Under the pieces are notes generated by a model, which was not told the DNA's origin, made no database searches, and worked only from the letters and a program-made list of their open reading frames with translations. A program made the translations under genes and the position numbers. Shown one piece after another: positions 16,838-25,943 of a stretch of DNA of 43,732 nucleotides (positions are counted from its first letter, which is position 1; each line of letters opens with the position of its first letter). Origin of the DNA: Flavobacterium collinsii (lineage in GTDB: Bacteria > Bacteroidota > Bacteroidia > Flavobacteriales > Flavobacteriaceae). The stretch spans positions 1 through 43,732 of the forward strand of contig NZ_CADCST010000084.1 in the NCBI RefSeq assembly GCF_902804485.1. Direction: 5' to 3'.

Positions 16838-17485
16838 TTAGGTTCTTGTTTTTTTGACAACTTCAATTAAATTTTGAAAAGCCTGAAAGGATTGCTCATA
16901 ACTTAAATTTAGCAGCATTTCTTTTGTAAATAAATTAGAACCAATCCCAACGCAGACAACTCCGGATTTGAACCAGGATTTCAAATTGCTTTCTTCTAAG
17001 GTTACACCTCCGGTTGGCATTATCTTTAAATTCGGAAAAGGAGCTCTGATGGCTTTTACATATCCGGGACCGCCAATTTTATCGGCAGGAAAAAGTTTTA
17101 CAATTTCAGCCCCTAATTTATTGGCGTGAAGTACTTCGTTTAAGGTAGCAGCTCCAGGAATCCAGTAAATGTTATTTTTAAAACAATAATTTCCAATTTC
17201 GAAATCGGTATGCGGGCATACAATACAATCTGCCCCTAACTGATGAAAGGTTTCGGCATCATGAACATTTAAAATAGATCCTACGGCTATTTTAACCTGC
17301 AGATTATTGGCTTTTCTAAAAGCAATCATTTGAGTAAAAACTTCTTTTGCATTATCTGCACGAGCAGCAAACTCGATAATTTTTATGCCAGCATCAGCCG
17401 CCGATTGCAAGACTATTTGGGCTGTTTCAATGTTGATTTGTGTGACTAACGGAAGTACACCTTGCGTTTTTAATATGCTGTACAT
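16838..17485 (-). CDS. eda: 2-dehydro-3-deoxy-phosphogluconate (KDPG) aldolase
   Basis: 215 residues, class I aldolase. It cleaves KDPG to pyruvate and glyceraldehyde 3-phosphate. The Schiff-base Lys130 is in AEIVKLFPADKIGGPGY and the general base Glu38 is in IKIIEFAARAD. The phosphate-binding loop is MPTGGVTLEE. Length matches Eda-type enzymes. It lies 9 bp after the sugar kinase and 3 bp before the PLP enzyme in one transcription unit. Both neighbours act on the KDG branch, which supports KDPG rather than 2-keto-4-hydroxyglutarate as the physiological substrate. A galacto-configured substrate (KDPGal) cannot be excluded. Confidence 0.92.
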   Translation of the reverse strand: MYSILKTQGVLPLVTQINIETAQIVLQSAADAGIKIIEFAARADNAKEVFTQMIAFRKANNLQVKIAVGSILNVHDAETFHQLGADCIVCPHTDFEIGNYCFKNNIYWIPGAATLNEVLHANKLGAEIVKLFPADKIGGPGYVKAIRAPFPNLKIMPTGGVTLEESNLKSWFKSGVVCVGIGSNLFTKEMLLNLSYEQSFQAFQNLIEVVKKTRT

Positions 17486-17494
17486 GTTCTTATT

Positions 17495-18526
17495 TTATCT
17501 GTTAATTCTATTACTTGAGCCGTTTTTAATAAAATGACTTACTTCATCAAGAGTGCTTATAGCAAAATCTCCGTGAATACTTTGTTTGATTACACCGCAG
17601 GCAGTTGCCCATTCGATGCATTCCTGACCGGATAATTTATGGGTCAGTCCGTATAATAATCCCGCGTTGAAGGCATCTCCGGAACCAATCTGGTCTGTTA
17701 CGACATGTATTTTGTGTTCGGGTGTCTGATAAAAGTTGCCTTCGTGAATCAGCAATCCTTTGTATAAATGCGCCGGTCCGTCTGACTTTCTGAAACTCAT
17801 TGCCAGTGTTTTTAAAAAGGGCATTTTTACTTTTAACAATTCGAATGTTTTTTGAAAACGATCAGCATCGGATTCGTTTGGATCTGTTTTGATTCCGAAA
17901 TAAATTTCAATAGCATCTAAATCGGCAACAGTAATTGTGCTGTACTGAAGTAAATCAGGCATGATTTCAGAGGGATGTTTTCCGTATTGCCATAATTTAG
18001 AACGGTAATTAAAATCGGAAGAAATTGGAAGTCCTTTTTGATGTGCAGCCAAAATAGCTTCTTTACAGACCTGAGCTGCTTCATCCGAAACTCCCGGACT
18101 TATTCCGGACCAGTGAAAATGGTTTACATCGGCTAATGCCAGATCCCAGTTAATCTGATCTTTTTGTATGGTTGCAAAAGACGAATTGCTTCGGTCGTAA
18201 ATAACTTGTGATTGTCTGATTTGATTTCCGGCCTCGACAAAATATAAACCTAAACGGTCTCCGCCATAAACACATTTCGAGGTGTTTACTTTGTATTTCT
18301 GAAGTTCGTTTACAGCCAATTGGGCTAAGTCATTTTGAGGCAATCGGGTAATGTAATCGGTAGGTATTCCCAATTGGGATAGTAAAACACAAACATTTGC
18401 TTCGGCACCGCCCACGTAAATTTTTATTTCGTTGGCCTGTGTAAATCGATTTCCGTTGGCAACATTCATCCGGAGTAATAATTCACCGAAAGTTGCGATT
18501 TTTGTTTGTGAGGTATTTGTATTCAT
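17495..18526 (-). CDS. kdgK: PfkB-family sugar kinase, probably 2-keto-3-deoxygluconate kinase
   Basis: 343 residues, ribokinase fold. The first PfkB signature region is VGGAEANVCVLLSQLG (about 32-47). The second is DQIGSGDAFNAGLLYGL, with catalytic Asp284 and the anion-hole GSGD. The N-terminus IATFGELLLRMNVANGNRF fits KdgK (GE-x-x-x-R). It phosphorylates KDG to KDPG, and the next gene, 9 bp away, is the KDPG aldolase. The 327 bp upstream hold three repeat elements and no clear promoter, so it may be read from the permease gene or from a promoter inside the repeats. Fructokinase is a less likely alternative. Confidence 0.88.
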   Translation of the reverse strand: MNTNTSQTKIATFGELLLRMNVANGNRFTQANEIKIYVGGAEANVCVLLSQLGIPTDYITRLPQNDLAQLAVNELQKYKVNTSKCVYGGDRLGLYFVEAGNQIRQSQVIYDRSNSSFATIQKDQINWDLALADVNHFHWSGISPGVSDEAAQVCKEAILAAHQKGLPISSDFNYRSKLWQYGKHPSEIMPDLLQYSTITVADLDAIEIYFGIKTDPNESDADRFQKTFELLKVKMPFLKTLAMSFRKSDGPAHLYKGLLIHEGNFYQTPEHKIHVVTDQIGSGDAFNAGLLYGLTHKLSGQECIEWATACGVIKQSIHGDFAISTLDEVSHFIKNGSSNRINR

Positions 18527-18546
18527 TGTTGTCTTTTTTTAGCCAC

Positions 18547-18564
18547 TCCCGATAGCTGTCGGGA
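18547..18564. repeat. Short perfect hairpin TCCCGATAGCTGTCGGGA
   Basis: TCCCGA-TAGCTG-TCGGGA, a 6-bp GC-rich stem, lies 20 bp upstream of the kdgK start (minus strand). GCCACTCCCGATAGC strings are typical flavobacterial intergenic repeats. As RNA it would form close to the kinase start. Confidence 0.4.
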
Positions 18565-18599
18565 TTATATTGATTTATAAACTTAGCGTTTATTTTTTT

Positions 18600-18732
18600 T
18601 AACACATAGAAGCATAGTTTTTGAAACCTTGTAATAGGCGTTTCACTTGCATTAATACACACAGCTATATGTGAAAACGAGTTTTTTTGTTATCCTCAAT
18701 GAAGTAAAAAAAAATATGTTTCTATGTGTTTA
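18600..18732. repeat. Interspersed inverted-repeat element, copy 1 (AACACATAG ends)
   Basis: The ends AACACATAGAAGCATAG and TATGTTTCTATGTGTTTAA are inverted repeats. Inside lies the 19-mer GTTTCACTTGCATTAATAC (18640-18658), which occurs exactly, in inverse orientation, in the element at 20695-20836. Length about 133 bp; no coding potential. Confidence 0.75.
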
Positions 18733-18740
18733 ATTCTTTC

Positions 18741-18804
18741 GCCACGAATTTCACTAATTTTCGCAAATCAGTACGTGAAAAATTAATTCGTGTTAATTCA
18801 TGGC
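18741..18804. repeat. GCCACGAATT...AATTCATGGC inverted repeat
   Basis: GCCACGAATTTCACTAATTTT faces AAAATTAATTCGTGTTAATTCATGGC with several mismatches, making a third repeat type in the same gap. With the two neighbouring elements it fills the 327-bp space between kdgK and the RidA gene, where no gene is seen. Confidence 0.6.
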
Positions 18805-18853
18805 AAACAAAAAATAATCCTTTTTTATTATGTAATCTGTGGCATAACTTTTT

Positions 18854-19321
18854 TTAATATAATTCGAAAACGGCTTCTACTTCAACGGGAATATTATCCG
18901 GTAAAGATCCCATACCTACGGCACTTCTTACTCCGATTCCGTTTTCCTGTCCCCAGACTTCGGCAAATAATTCACTGCAGCCGTTTATTACATAGGGATG
19001 TCTTAGAAAATCGCCATTGCAATTCACCATTCCAAGTACTTTTATCACTTTTTTTACTTTGTTCAGGCTTCCAAAATTGGTTACAATTGTAGAAAGCATT
19101 GTTAATCCGACTTGTCTCGCTGCTAATTTTCCTTCTTCGATATCCATGTCATCGCCAATTCGGCCAATGATTAGTGATTTGTCGTCTCTAACAGGCCCGT
19201 GACCTGAAAGGTATAAATATTTACCATCAACCAAATAGGGTTTGTATATACCCAAAGGCTGAGGCGCCGGAGGAAGAGACAAACCAAGTGTTTCAAATTT
19301 TTCTTGTGGTAATAAATTCAT
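18854..19321 (-). CDS. RidA/YjgF-family protein, probable imine deaminase
   Basis: 155 residues, full RidA fold. Members of this family hydrolyse reactive enamine/imine intermediates released by PLP ammonia-lyases. Conserved features: LSGHGPVRDD (about 38-47), DMDIEEGKLAARQVGLTMLSTI, and RSAVGMGSLPDNIPVEVEAVFEL with the substrate-carboxylate-binding Arg132 and the distal Glu. It belongs to the longer, divergent subgroup. It starts 4 bp after the GntP permease stop and so is co-transcribed with it. Its presence next to a PLP dehydratase-like gene is chemically sensible: it would speed hydrolysis of the 2-imino intermediate to the 2-keto-3-deoxy acid. Confidence 0.9.
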   Translation of the reverse strand: MNLLPQEKFETLGLSLPPAPQPLGIYKPYLVDGKYLYLSGHGPVRDDKSLIIGRIGDDMDIEEGKLAARQVGLTMLSTIVTNFGSLNKVKKVIKVLGMVNCNGDFLRHPYVINGCSELFAEVWGQENGIGVRSAVGMGSLPDNIPVEVEAVFELY

Positions 19322-19325
19322 GATA

Positions 19326-20645
19326 TTAATGTATTATAGAGTTTAAAATAAAAACGAAAATGATTCCTAAAACAGATACTAAGGATTCCATAACGGTCCA
19401 TGATTTGAAAGTATCTTTCAGGCTGATGTTAAAATATTCTTTGAACATCCAGAAACTTGGGTCGTTTACGTGCGAGCACATTAAACTTCCTGCTCCAACA
19501 GACAAAACCAGTAAGTTAGGATCAAGTCCGGTTGATTGTAGTAATGGGAGTAAAACACTCGCGGTCATTAATCCTGCCGCTGTCGCCGAACCTACACAAA
19601 CGCGAATAATCGCTGCCATCATCCAAGCCAATAAATAAGGATGAATGTTTATTTGTGTTAGAGCTGTAACGATAGTTTCGTTTACGCCGCTTACAATCAT
19701 GACTTCTTTTAGGCCGCCCGCTCCACCAACGATCAGAACAATTAAGGCAACATCTTTGATGGCAACGGCGTAGTCATCCATTACCGAGCTGATGCTTCGG
19801 TTCATTCGGATCCCTAAAGTATAGGTACAGATCAATAAAGAAATCAGCATGATGATACTAGGCTCTCCAATTGTTTTGCAGATGTCAGCTAAAGTTTCAT
19901 TTTTAGAAATCATAGGTAATATCGAAGTCACTGTTAATCCGAAAACCGGAAATAAAGCAGAGAACAGACTAAGTGAAAAGCTTGGAAGTTTGCCTTCGTT
20001 TACAACTTCTTCAATATTTAAGATTTCGTGATCTGATTCGGTTTTAATGTTTTTAAGTAAATTCGAAAACAGCAAACCTGCAATAAAAATGGTTGGAATC
20101 GCAATGATGATTCCATAAACCAAAACAAGTCCAAGATCGGCATTAAAAATACTGCTTAAAGCCATTGGAGACGGATGTGGGGGTAAGAAACCGTGTGCTA
20201 CTGAAAGCGACGCCAGCATTGGAATACCAAGATATACTTTTGACAATTTAAATTGGTGGGCTACTGAGAAGATTAAGGGTACTAACAAAACAAAACCAAC
20301 ACTATAAAATAGAGGTATCCCAACAATAAATCCGGTAATCATTAAGCCAAGGCGAACGTATTTTTTACCCGTCCATCCCATAACAGTTTTGGCAATAACA
20401 TTGGCGGCGCCTGATGAAACAGTAAGTTTACCAATACAGGTTCCGAAAACAATAATCAGCGTAATAGATCCTAACATTTCGCCCAAACCTTTTTGAACGG
20501 TTTGTGATAAAGTGTTTATCGGCAGACCTAAAAAAAGACCTGCTAATAAAGCTGTAATGATAAAGGCAATAAACGGATTGATTTTAAGCCAGGCTATCTG
20601 GACGATTAGAAACGCAATGCATGCCGTAAGAATTAAAATGCTCAT
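19326..20645 (-). CDS. GntP-family permease (gluconate/aldonate:H+ symporter)
   Basis: 439 residues with about 12 hydrophobic segments over the full length and no periplasmic domain. Family features: GLGEMLGSITLIIVFGTCIG, FLPPHPSPMALSSIF (the conserved PPHPxP loop), RVCVGSATAAGLMTAS, and GAGSLMCSHVNDPSFWMFKEY near the C-terminus (SHxNDxxFW is diagnostic for GntP). Members import gluconate and similar aldonates by proton symport. Here, between a SusCD pair and KDG-pathway genes, the likely cargo is an amino-aldonate or its N-acetyl form. It is followed 4 bp later by RidA. A repeat element separates it from susD1, so it may have lower or separate expression. Confidence 0.92.
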   Translation of the reverse strand: MSILILTACIAFLIVQIAWLKINPFIAFIITALLAGLFLGLPINTLSQTVQKGLGEMLGSITLIIVFGTCIGKLTVSSGAANVIAKTVMGWTGKKYVRLGLMITGFIVGIPLFYSVGFVLLVPLIFSVAHQFKLSKVYLGIPMLASLSVAHGFLPPHPSPMALSSIFNADLGLVLVYGIIIAIPTIFIAGLLFSNLLKNIKTESDHEILNIEEVVNEGKLPSFSLSLFSALFPVFGLTVTSILPMISKNETLADICKTIGEPSIIMLISLLICTYTLGIRMNRSISSVMDDYAVAIKDVALIVLIVGGAGGLKEVMIVSGVNETIVTALTQINIHPYLLAWMMAAIIRVCVGSATAAGLMTASVLLPLLQSTGLDPNLLVLSVGAGSLMCSHVNDPSFWMFKEYFNISLKDTFKSWTVMESLVSVLGIIFVFILNSIIH

Positions 20646-20694
20646 TTATCTGTTGTATTATTAACTCCGCAGAGTGTAATTCGTATAAAATTGA

Positions 20695-20836
20695 TTAAAC
20701 ACATAGCAACATAGATTTTTTTACTTAATAAAAGAATAATAAAAAAAAATTAGCTTTTAAAACATAGTAACTATGCGTATTAATGCAAGTGAAACATCTT
20801 TTTAGGATTGCACGATCTATGTCTCTATGTGTTTAA
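20695..20836. repeat. Interspersed inverted-repeat element, copy 2 (AAACACATAG ends)
   Basis: The ends TTAAACACATAGCAACATAG and CTATGTCTCTATGTGTTTAA are inverted repeats about 140 bp apart. Inside, GTATTAATGCAAGTGAAAC (20777-20795) is the exact reverse complement of the core of copy 1 at 18640-18658. It fills most of the 212-bp gap between susD1 and the permease gene. Confidence 0.75.
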
Positions 20837-20857
20837 ATTAATTATATCAATGGATTT

Positions 20858-22390
20858 TTATTGTTTATCCCACCAGATTCTTGTAGTAAAAGTATCAGGT
20901 CCTTGTTGTTTAACTGCTTCTGCTAAGTTAATTGTATTTACTGAATATTCACTGGTTGGATATCTAAGACGCCTTGGTATTGTGCCATTTGTTACATTTC
21001 CAGGGAAATTTACGGGAGTTAAAACAGGGTATCCGGTTCTTCTCCAATTGGCATAAATTTCCTGTTCGTCTACAAATAAAGCTACATAAATCTGGGTATG
21101 AATTTGATTCATTTTGGCTTCAAAATTCCCTGCTGCATTATAAGGATTAGCAGTTAAATAAGGAGTTGCATCTGTAATGGCGTAGGATGTTCCATAAATT
21201 CCCATATTTAGGAAAGATGCTTTCACTCCTTTTTCATATAAATCCTTATCGGTTTCGGCGGTGTACCATCCTCTTGCAGCAGCTTCGGCCAGATATAAAT
21301 TAGTTTCGGCATTGCTTATTAATACCAGCGGAGCATCGAATCTTAAAATGGTATTTTGATTTGGCTCAGAATAAGTAGCTTGCTCTAATGGTGCTAGTGC
21401 TGTTGTGGTTCCATTTGGGAAACCTTTTTGCACGGCTGGGTTAGTATTTTGTACAGTTCCTTGCCAAACTCCGGCGTAAACACTGATTCTCGGGTCAGCA
21501 GTAGTTTTTAATAAGTCAATGAAAGTTTTGGCTAGTTTGCCTCCCTCAGTGTTAGTTTGACCGTATGATCCGTTTGCATAATCTCCGGTTCTTGAGTCAA
21601 AAGCAACGGGGTTTCTGTTGAAGTTATTTGGCCCGTCGCTATAGTTCATGATGGCATTGTCTGCTCCATTAACGATTACTCCACCTGCAATGGCTTTGGT
21701 AACCCAGGTTTTTGATAAAGCGGGATCCACTTTAGTTAAACGCAAGCCTAAGCGAAGCATTAAGGAGTAAGAGAATTTCTTCCATTTGGCAACATTTCCC
21801 TGATAGATAAAATCGGCAGTACCGAAACTCGGTTTCGCTGGATCCAGTGCAGTCGCAGCTTCATCAAGCTCTTTTAGTAAATCTTTATAGATGAATTCTT
21901 GCGAGTCATATTTTGGAAGAAATAGATTTGTAGTGTATGCCTGTACTGCTTGGGAGTAGGGAATACTTCCGTACAAATCTGTAATTTTATGATATAAAAA
22001 AACTTTCCAGATTCGGGCAATATTAAGTTTGTTGCTGTCGTTCGGCGTGTCTTTTACGGCATTAATTACGATCTCAGTTTCATTTAATGCTGTTGGGTAT
22101 GCCTGATTAAAGTAACCGGAATAGTATTTTTCTCCATCTAAGTATTTATCACCCACTCCGGAGACTTCTTTGTAAGTGGCATAATGTTGCAGTATTCCGC
22201 CACATTCAAGAATGTTTGTAAAAAAATAATTATTGGCTAAGCCGTCAAGTTGCGCCCTGCTGAAAATAAAGTTGGTATTTGGTTTTTCAACAGCATTGGG
22301 ATTGGAGTTGATTTCTTCAAAATCTTTGGTACATGCTGTCAGGCTACCCAACAGTATGCCTGAAATGTATAATAGGGTTATCTTTTTCAT
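20858..22390 (-). CDS. SusD/RagB-family outer-membrane lipoprotein (pair 1)
   Basis: 510 residues from MKKITLLYISGILLGSLTAC (ATG at 22388-22390; a longer frame lacks a signal peptide at its start). The lipobox ends at Cys20 and is followed by acidic residues (CTKDFEEINSNPN), the export signal for surface lipoproteins in this phylum. SusD proteins cap a SusC barrel and bind the glycan before uptake. Family motifs include YQGNVAKWKKFSYSLMLRLGLRL, LVLISNAETNLYLAEAAARGW and the C-terminal EIYANWRRTGYP. It belongs to the SusD/RagB group 2 type (starts DFEEINSNPNA). It begins 34 bp after the susC1 stop. Confidence 0.93.
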   Translation of the reverse strand: MKKITLLYISGILLGSLTACTKDFEEINSNPNAVEKPNTNFIFSRAQLDGLANNYFFTNILECGGILQHYATYKEVSGVGDKYLDGEKYYSGYFNQAYPTALNETEIVINAVKDTPNDSNKLNIARIWKVFLYHKITDLYGSIPYSQAVQAYTTNLFLPKYDSQEFIYKDLLKELDEAATALDPAKPSFGTADFIYQGNVAKWKKFSYSLMLRLGLRLTKVDPALSKTWVTKAIAGGVIVNGADNAIMNYSDGPNNFNRNPVAFDSRTGDYANGSYGQTNTEGGKLAKTFIDLLKTTADPRISVYAGVWQGTVQNTNPAVQKGFPNGTTTALAPLEQATYSEPNQNTILRFDAPLVLISNAETNLYLAEAAARGWYTAETDKDLYEKGVKASFLNMGIYGTSYAITDATPYLTANPYNAAGNFEAKMNQIHTQIYVALFVDEQEIYANWRRTGYPVLTPVNFPGNVTNGTIPRRLRYPTSEYSVNTINLAEAVKQQGPDTFTTRIWWDKQ

Positions 22391-22424
22391 GTCTTTTAAT
22401 TTAAAAATTAGGGATAGGGGGTGT

Positions 22425-25400
22425 TTAAAATTTAACATTTAAATTTAAACCGAAACTTCTGGTTCTAGGAACTCCAAATTGTTCTATACCCTGAGCATTT
22501 CCCGCACTAAATACAGATTCCGGGTCTACGTTTGGAGTCTTTTTGTAAAGAATGAATAAGTTTCTTGCTATGAAAGAAATGGATATGCTTTGAAGTTTTG
22601 ATAAACTGCTTATTTTTTCAATAGGGAATTGATATCCAATAATAACTTGTCTTAGTTTTATAAAGCTTGCATCGTAGACAAATTCTGATGAAATGTTTTT
22701 TAGTCCATCATAATAATTTCTAAGGTCTTTAGGAGCAATTACCATATCTACCGGATTTCCTTTAGTATCAACTCCCTTAATTGGTAAGCCGTTTTCGCGA
22801 CCTTCAAGTGTTAATTTGGTTAATCCCATACGGGTTCCATATAAATCAGTTCCGGAGTATAAACTACCACCAAATTTACCGTCGATCAGGAAGCTAAAAG
22901 ATATGTTTTTGTATTTAAATTCATTATTAAGTCCTGCTGTCCAGGGATGAACACCCTGTCCCAGCTCCTGAAGTGGACCTCTTGCTACGGTTGCGGTATT
23001 GCCACTTACATTGTAAACTGTATTTCCGTTTGCATCTTTAAGAGGTTTGTATCCTTTTATAGTACTGTAAGGGCGTCCTACATCACTTGTAATAAGGGCA
23101 TAATCGTTTACGGAAATTGCCATCGTAATCGAGTTTAATTTGTCTGTAAGTGCTTCAACTGTGTTTTTATTATAGGCTCCGTTGATACTTGCGTCCCAAG
23201 AGAAGTTGCTATTGTTTATGATCTTACTGCTAATTAATAATTCTACTCCTTCATTTCTCATTTTTCCAATGTTGAGTAAAGCAGTATTTGCGCCTGACGC
23301 ATTTGAAATGGTTGTTTGTACAATGTCGTTTGTGGTAGCACGGTTGTACCAGGCGAAGTCAAGATTCAAACGATTGTTAAAGAAGCCTATATCAGTTCCA
23401 ATTTCAAAGGTGGTTGAAGTTAAAGGACTTAATGTAGAATTTGGCACTCTCGTTCCTGTAGGGACTTGTAGCTGTTGGTTGTTGTGGCCTCCCTGAACCA
23501 TTGAATACGATCGGTTTAGTGCGTATGGGTCTGGTGTAGCGCCTCCAACCTGGGCCCACGAAGATCTCAGTTTTGTAAATGAAATCCACTCCGGCATTTT
23601 TATAATATCAGAAAGAATGATACTAGTTCCTATGGATGGGTAGAACACTTTATTGTTTTCTTTAGATAGGGTTGAAAACCAATCCTGACGTCCTGTAACG
23701 TTTAGGAAAATTACATTTTTGTAATCCAGATCTGCGGCAGCATAAACAGAGTTTGTTTTTGTTTTTCCATAAGGATAAGTATACGATAAAGTAGTAAAAT
23801 TGGTTGGAGCGAAAAAATCATCAAGGACAAAATTTGAACCCTCAAGGCTAACTTCATCTCGTAAGGTTGTACGGGAGTTTACTCCAAGTAATGCATTCAG
23901 AGAAAAATCTTTATACAAGTTCTTTTTGGTATAGTTTAGTATAGCTTCGGAATTCAGGTTTGACAGCTTTACGCGGGAACCTTGTGCGTATCCAATTGGA
24001 TTGTTTAGGCTTGTCTTTGGAATGTATCCAAAGTAATCGTAATCGGTGTAATCCTGTCCAATTCTTCCCTGAAGAAATAGTTCGGGTGTAAAGTTTAATT
24101 TTACGTTTAACATTCCAAGGAAACGATTTTTAGTGTCCCTGTTTTTGATTTTATTGATGGTGAAGTAAGGGTTTGTTGCAACTGGAACAGGATTCCATGC
24201 TATTTCCTTGCCGTTTTCGTCATAACCGGGTGAAAGATTTCTAATGTCTACAGTGTTACCAAGCAGATAGGTGGCCCAGTTCGGGTTGGCTTCTGCATCT
24301 GAAACCGTAATTCTGTTGTTTGATTTCTCTATGTTGTATTGTGCGACTACGTCAAATTTTAACCAATTGGTTAAGTTTACATTGCTGGCAATGTTGACAC
24401 TTTTACGGTTGAAATCAGAATTTGGTACAATCGACTGGTTGTCTGTATTAGAGAAGGAAAGACGTCCTGAAGCTTTTTCGGTTCCTCCTGAAAGTGCGAT
24501 AGAATTGATAAATGTTGTTCCGGTTTCGTAGAAGTTTTTGATGTTGTTTTTTTGTGCAACATAAGGTCTTTTTACGCCGTCAAATTGAATAACATCAGTT
24601 CCGTCTATTTTTGCTCCCCACGACCAGCGACCAAATTCTATAGCTTTTTCTTTCGTTAATGGTTTTTGTCCTGCATCTCCGGCTCCGTACTCGTACTGCC
24701 AGTTCGGGATCACAGCTGGGGTTTCAAAAGTATAAGAGGAATTGAGTTCTACACCGATGCCTTTTTGTGCGCCTCCTCTTTTGGTTTGAATAAGGATTAC
24801 ACCATTGGCAGCATTTGCTCCATAAAGCGCTGCTGCAGTTCCTCCTTTTAATACAGTGATGCTTTTAATGTCATCAGGATTGATAACAGAGGTACCGTCA
24901 CCTCTATCGACGTTCATTCTTGGTGAGCCTGCTCCATTTCCGGTTCCAGGCAGGTTAAGTTGTGTATTGTCAATTGGTAAGTCGTTTACTACATACATGG
25001 GCTGGTTATTTCCGTTTAGGGAACCATTTCCACGAATGACTACTCTGGTCGATCCGTTTGCGCCTGTTGCAGAGCTGCTTACGTTTACTCCGGCAATTTT
25101 ACCTACTAAAGCGTTTGTGATATTGGTTTCTTTTGCCTTGGTGAATTCAGTTCCTTTTAATTCGGTAACAGCATAGGCAACTGCTTTGTTACTCTTTTTA
25201 ACCCCTAATGCGGTTACTAATACTTGCTCCAATACATTTTCGGCAGGTTTTAAGCTTATTAAGACATCTCTAACATTGTCTAGTTTGTATTCTAAAGTTC
25301 CATAACCCATGTAAGAAACGATAATGTGAGTTTCGTTTTCCGGAACATTTAATTTAAATTTTCCTGTTTCATCGGTTATAGTGGCTGTTTTCTTATTGCC

Positions 25401-25580
25401 TTTGGCATAAATAGTAGCTCCGGCAATTGGCATTCCGTCGTCCTGACCAATGACTTGGCCCGAAATTTCAATCTGACTGCTTTTTTGTTCAAAGAGGTGC
25501 GTTTTAATTGCAGCTTCTTTTGCATTTGCTGAGAAGAGTACTCCCCCAATAAATACTAATGAAATTAGCTTTGTTTTCAT
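22425..25580 (-). CDS. SusC/RagA-family TonB-dependent transporter (pair 1)
   Basis: 1051 residues from MKTKLISLVFIGGVLFSANA (ATG at 25578-25580; the frame extends to 25625 but that part overlaps the predicted promoter). A signal peptide is followed by a CarboxypepD_reg-like domain (about 38-115: ISGQVIGQDDGMPIAGATIYAKG). The plug domain is at about 120-240, with LVGKIAGVNVSSS and the SusC signature SITVLKGGTAAALYGANAANGVILI. The 22-strand barrel ends in the aromatic-terminated strand SFGLNLNVKF. It imports oligosaccharides across the outer membrane using TonB energy. It has its own promoter with two tandem GCA-T8-GCA sites at 25651-25684. Confidence 0.95.
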   Translation of the reverse strand: MKTKLISLVFIGGVLFSANAKEAAIKTHLFEQKSSQIEISGQVIGQDDGMPIAGATIYAKGNKKTATITDETGKFKLNVPENETHIIVSYMGYGTLEYKLDNVRDVLISLKPAENVLEQVLVTALGVKKSNKAVAYAVTELKGTEFTKAKETNITNALVGKIAGVNVSSSATGANGSTRVVIRGNGSLNGNNQPMYVVNDLPIDNTQLNLPGTGNGAGSPRMNVDRGDGTSVINPDDIKSITVLKGGTAAALYGANAANGVILIQTKRGGAQKGIGVELNSSYTFETPAVIPNWQYEYGAGDAGQKPLTKEKAIEFGRWSWGAKIDGTDVIQFDGVKRPYVAQKNNIKNFYETGTTFINSIALSGGTEKASGRLSFSNTDNQSIVPNSDFNRKSVNIASNVNLTNWLKFDVVAQYNIEKSNNRITVSDAEANPNWATYLLGNTVDIRNLSPGYDENGKEIAWNPVPVATNPYFTINKIKNRDTKNRFLGMLNVKLNFTPELFLQGRIGQDYTDYDYFGYIPKTSLNNPIGYAQGSRVKLSNLNSEAILNYTKKNLYKDFSLNALLGVNSRTTLRDEVSLEGSNFVLDDFFAPTNFTTLSYTYPYGKTKTNSVYAAADLDYKNVIFLNVTGRQDWFSTLSKENNKVFYPSIGTSIILSDIIKMPEWISFTKLRSSWAQVGGATPDPYALNRSYSMVQGGHNNQQLQVPTGTRVPNSTLSPLTSTTFEIGTDIGFFNNRLNLDFAWYNRATTNDIVQTTISNASGANTALLNIGKMRNEGVELLISSKIINNSNFSWDASINGAYNKNTVEALTDKLNSITMAISVNDYALITSDVGRPYSTIKGYKPLKDANGNTVYNVSGNTATVARGPLQELGQGVHPWTAGLNNEFKYKNISFSFLIDGKFGGSLYSGTDLYGTRMGLTKLTLEGRENGLPIKGVDTKGNPVDMVIAPKDLRNYYDGLKNISSEFVYDASFIKLRQVIIGYQFPIEKISSLSKLQSISISFIARNLFILYKKTPNVDPESVFSAGNAQGIEQFGVPRTRSFGLNLNVKF

Positions 25581-25622
25581 AATACTTTGGTTTTCATGTT
25601 TTATTTTGGTTTTATTGGCGAT

Positions 25623-25684
25623 CAAATATATATATTATTTTTATTCATTTGCATTTTTTTTGCATAAAGTGCATTTTTTTTGCA
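25623..25684 (-). promoter_or_regulatory. susC1 promoter with tandem GCA-T8-GCA operators
   Basis: Minus-strand -7 box TATATTTG (25623-25630). Upstream are two identical 14-mers GCATTTTTTTTGCA at 25651-25664 and 25671-25684, 20 bp apart start to start. GCA triplets at 25651, 25662, 25671 and 25682 thus nearly follow the DNA helix. A leader of about 37 bases would precede ATG 25580. The rest of the 25581-25943 gap holds only the terminator at 25862. Confidence 0.65.
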
Positions 25685-25861
25685 ATATTTTTTTCTGAAG
25701 TGTTTTTATAATCCAAAAGAAATGAGGTTTCTAAAGGTGTTTTGAGAAAATTTTGCAGAATAAGCCTTTTTTGAAAGACCTCATTTTAATCTTAAAATTC
25801 GTATTTTTAGAATAGGAGGATTGGGTATTTTGGTTTGTTTTTGATCGTGAAAGCCTAAAAA

Positions 25862-25900
25862 AATACCATTCATAATTCAATCTGAATTACGAATGGTATT
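25862..25900 (-). terminator. Rho-independent terminator after susD2
   Basis: AATACCATTCATAATTCA and TGAATTACGAATGGTATT form an 18-bp stem with one mismatch around a 3-base loop. On the minus strand it ends in a T-run, 44 bp after the susD2 stop. It separates the susC2-susD2 transcript from susC1-susD1. Confidence 0.85.
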
Positions 25901-25943
25901 ATGGTCAACATGAAATTAGTTGTACTGGATAAGGTTTAGAGGT

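Noticed and set aside
25648..25685. The two GCA-T8-GCA units as the start of a CRISPR-like or tandem repeat array.
   Set aside because: Only two units with a 20-bp period and no spacers; their place upstream of a -7 box fits operators better.
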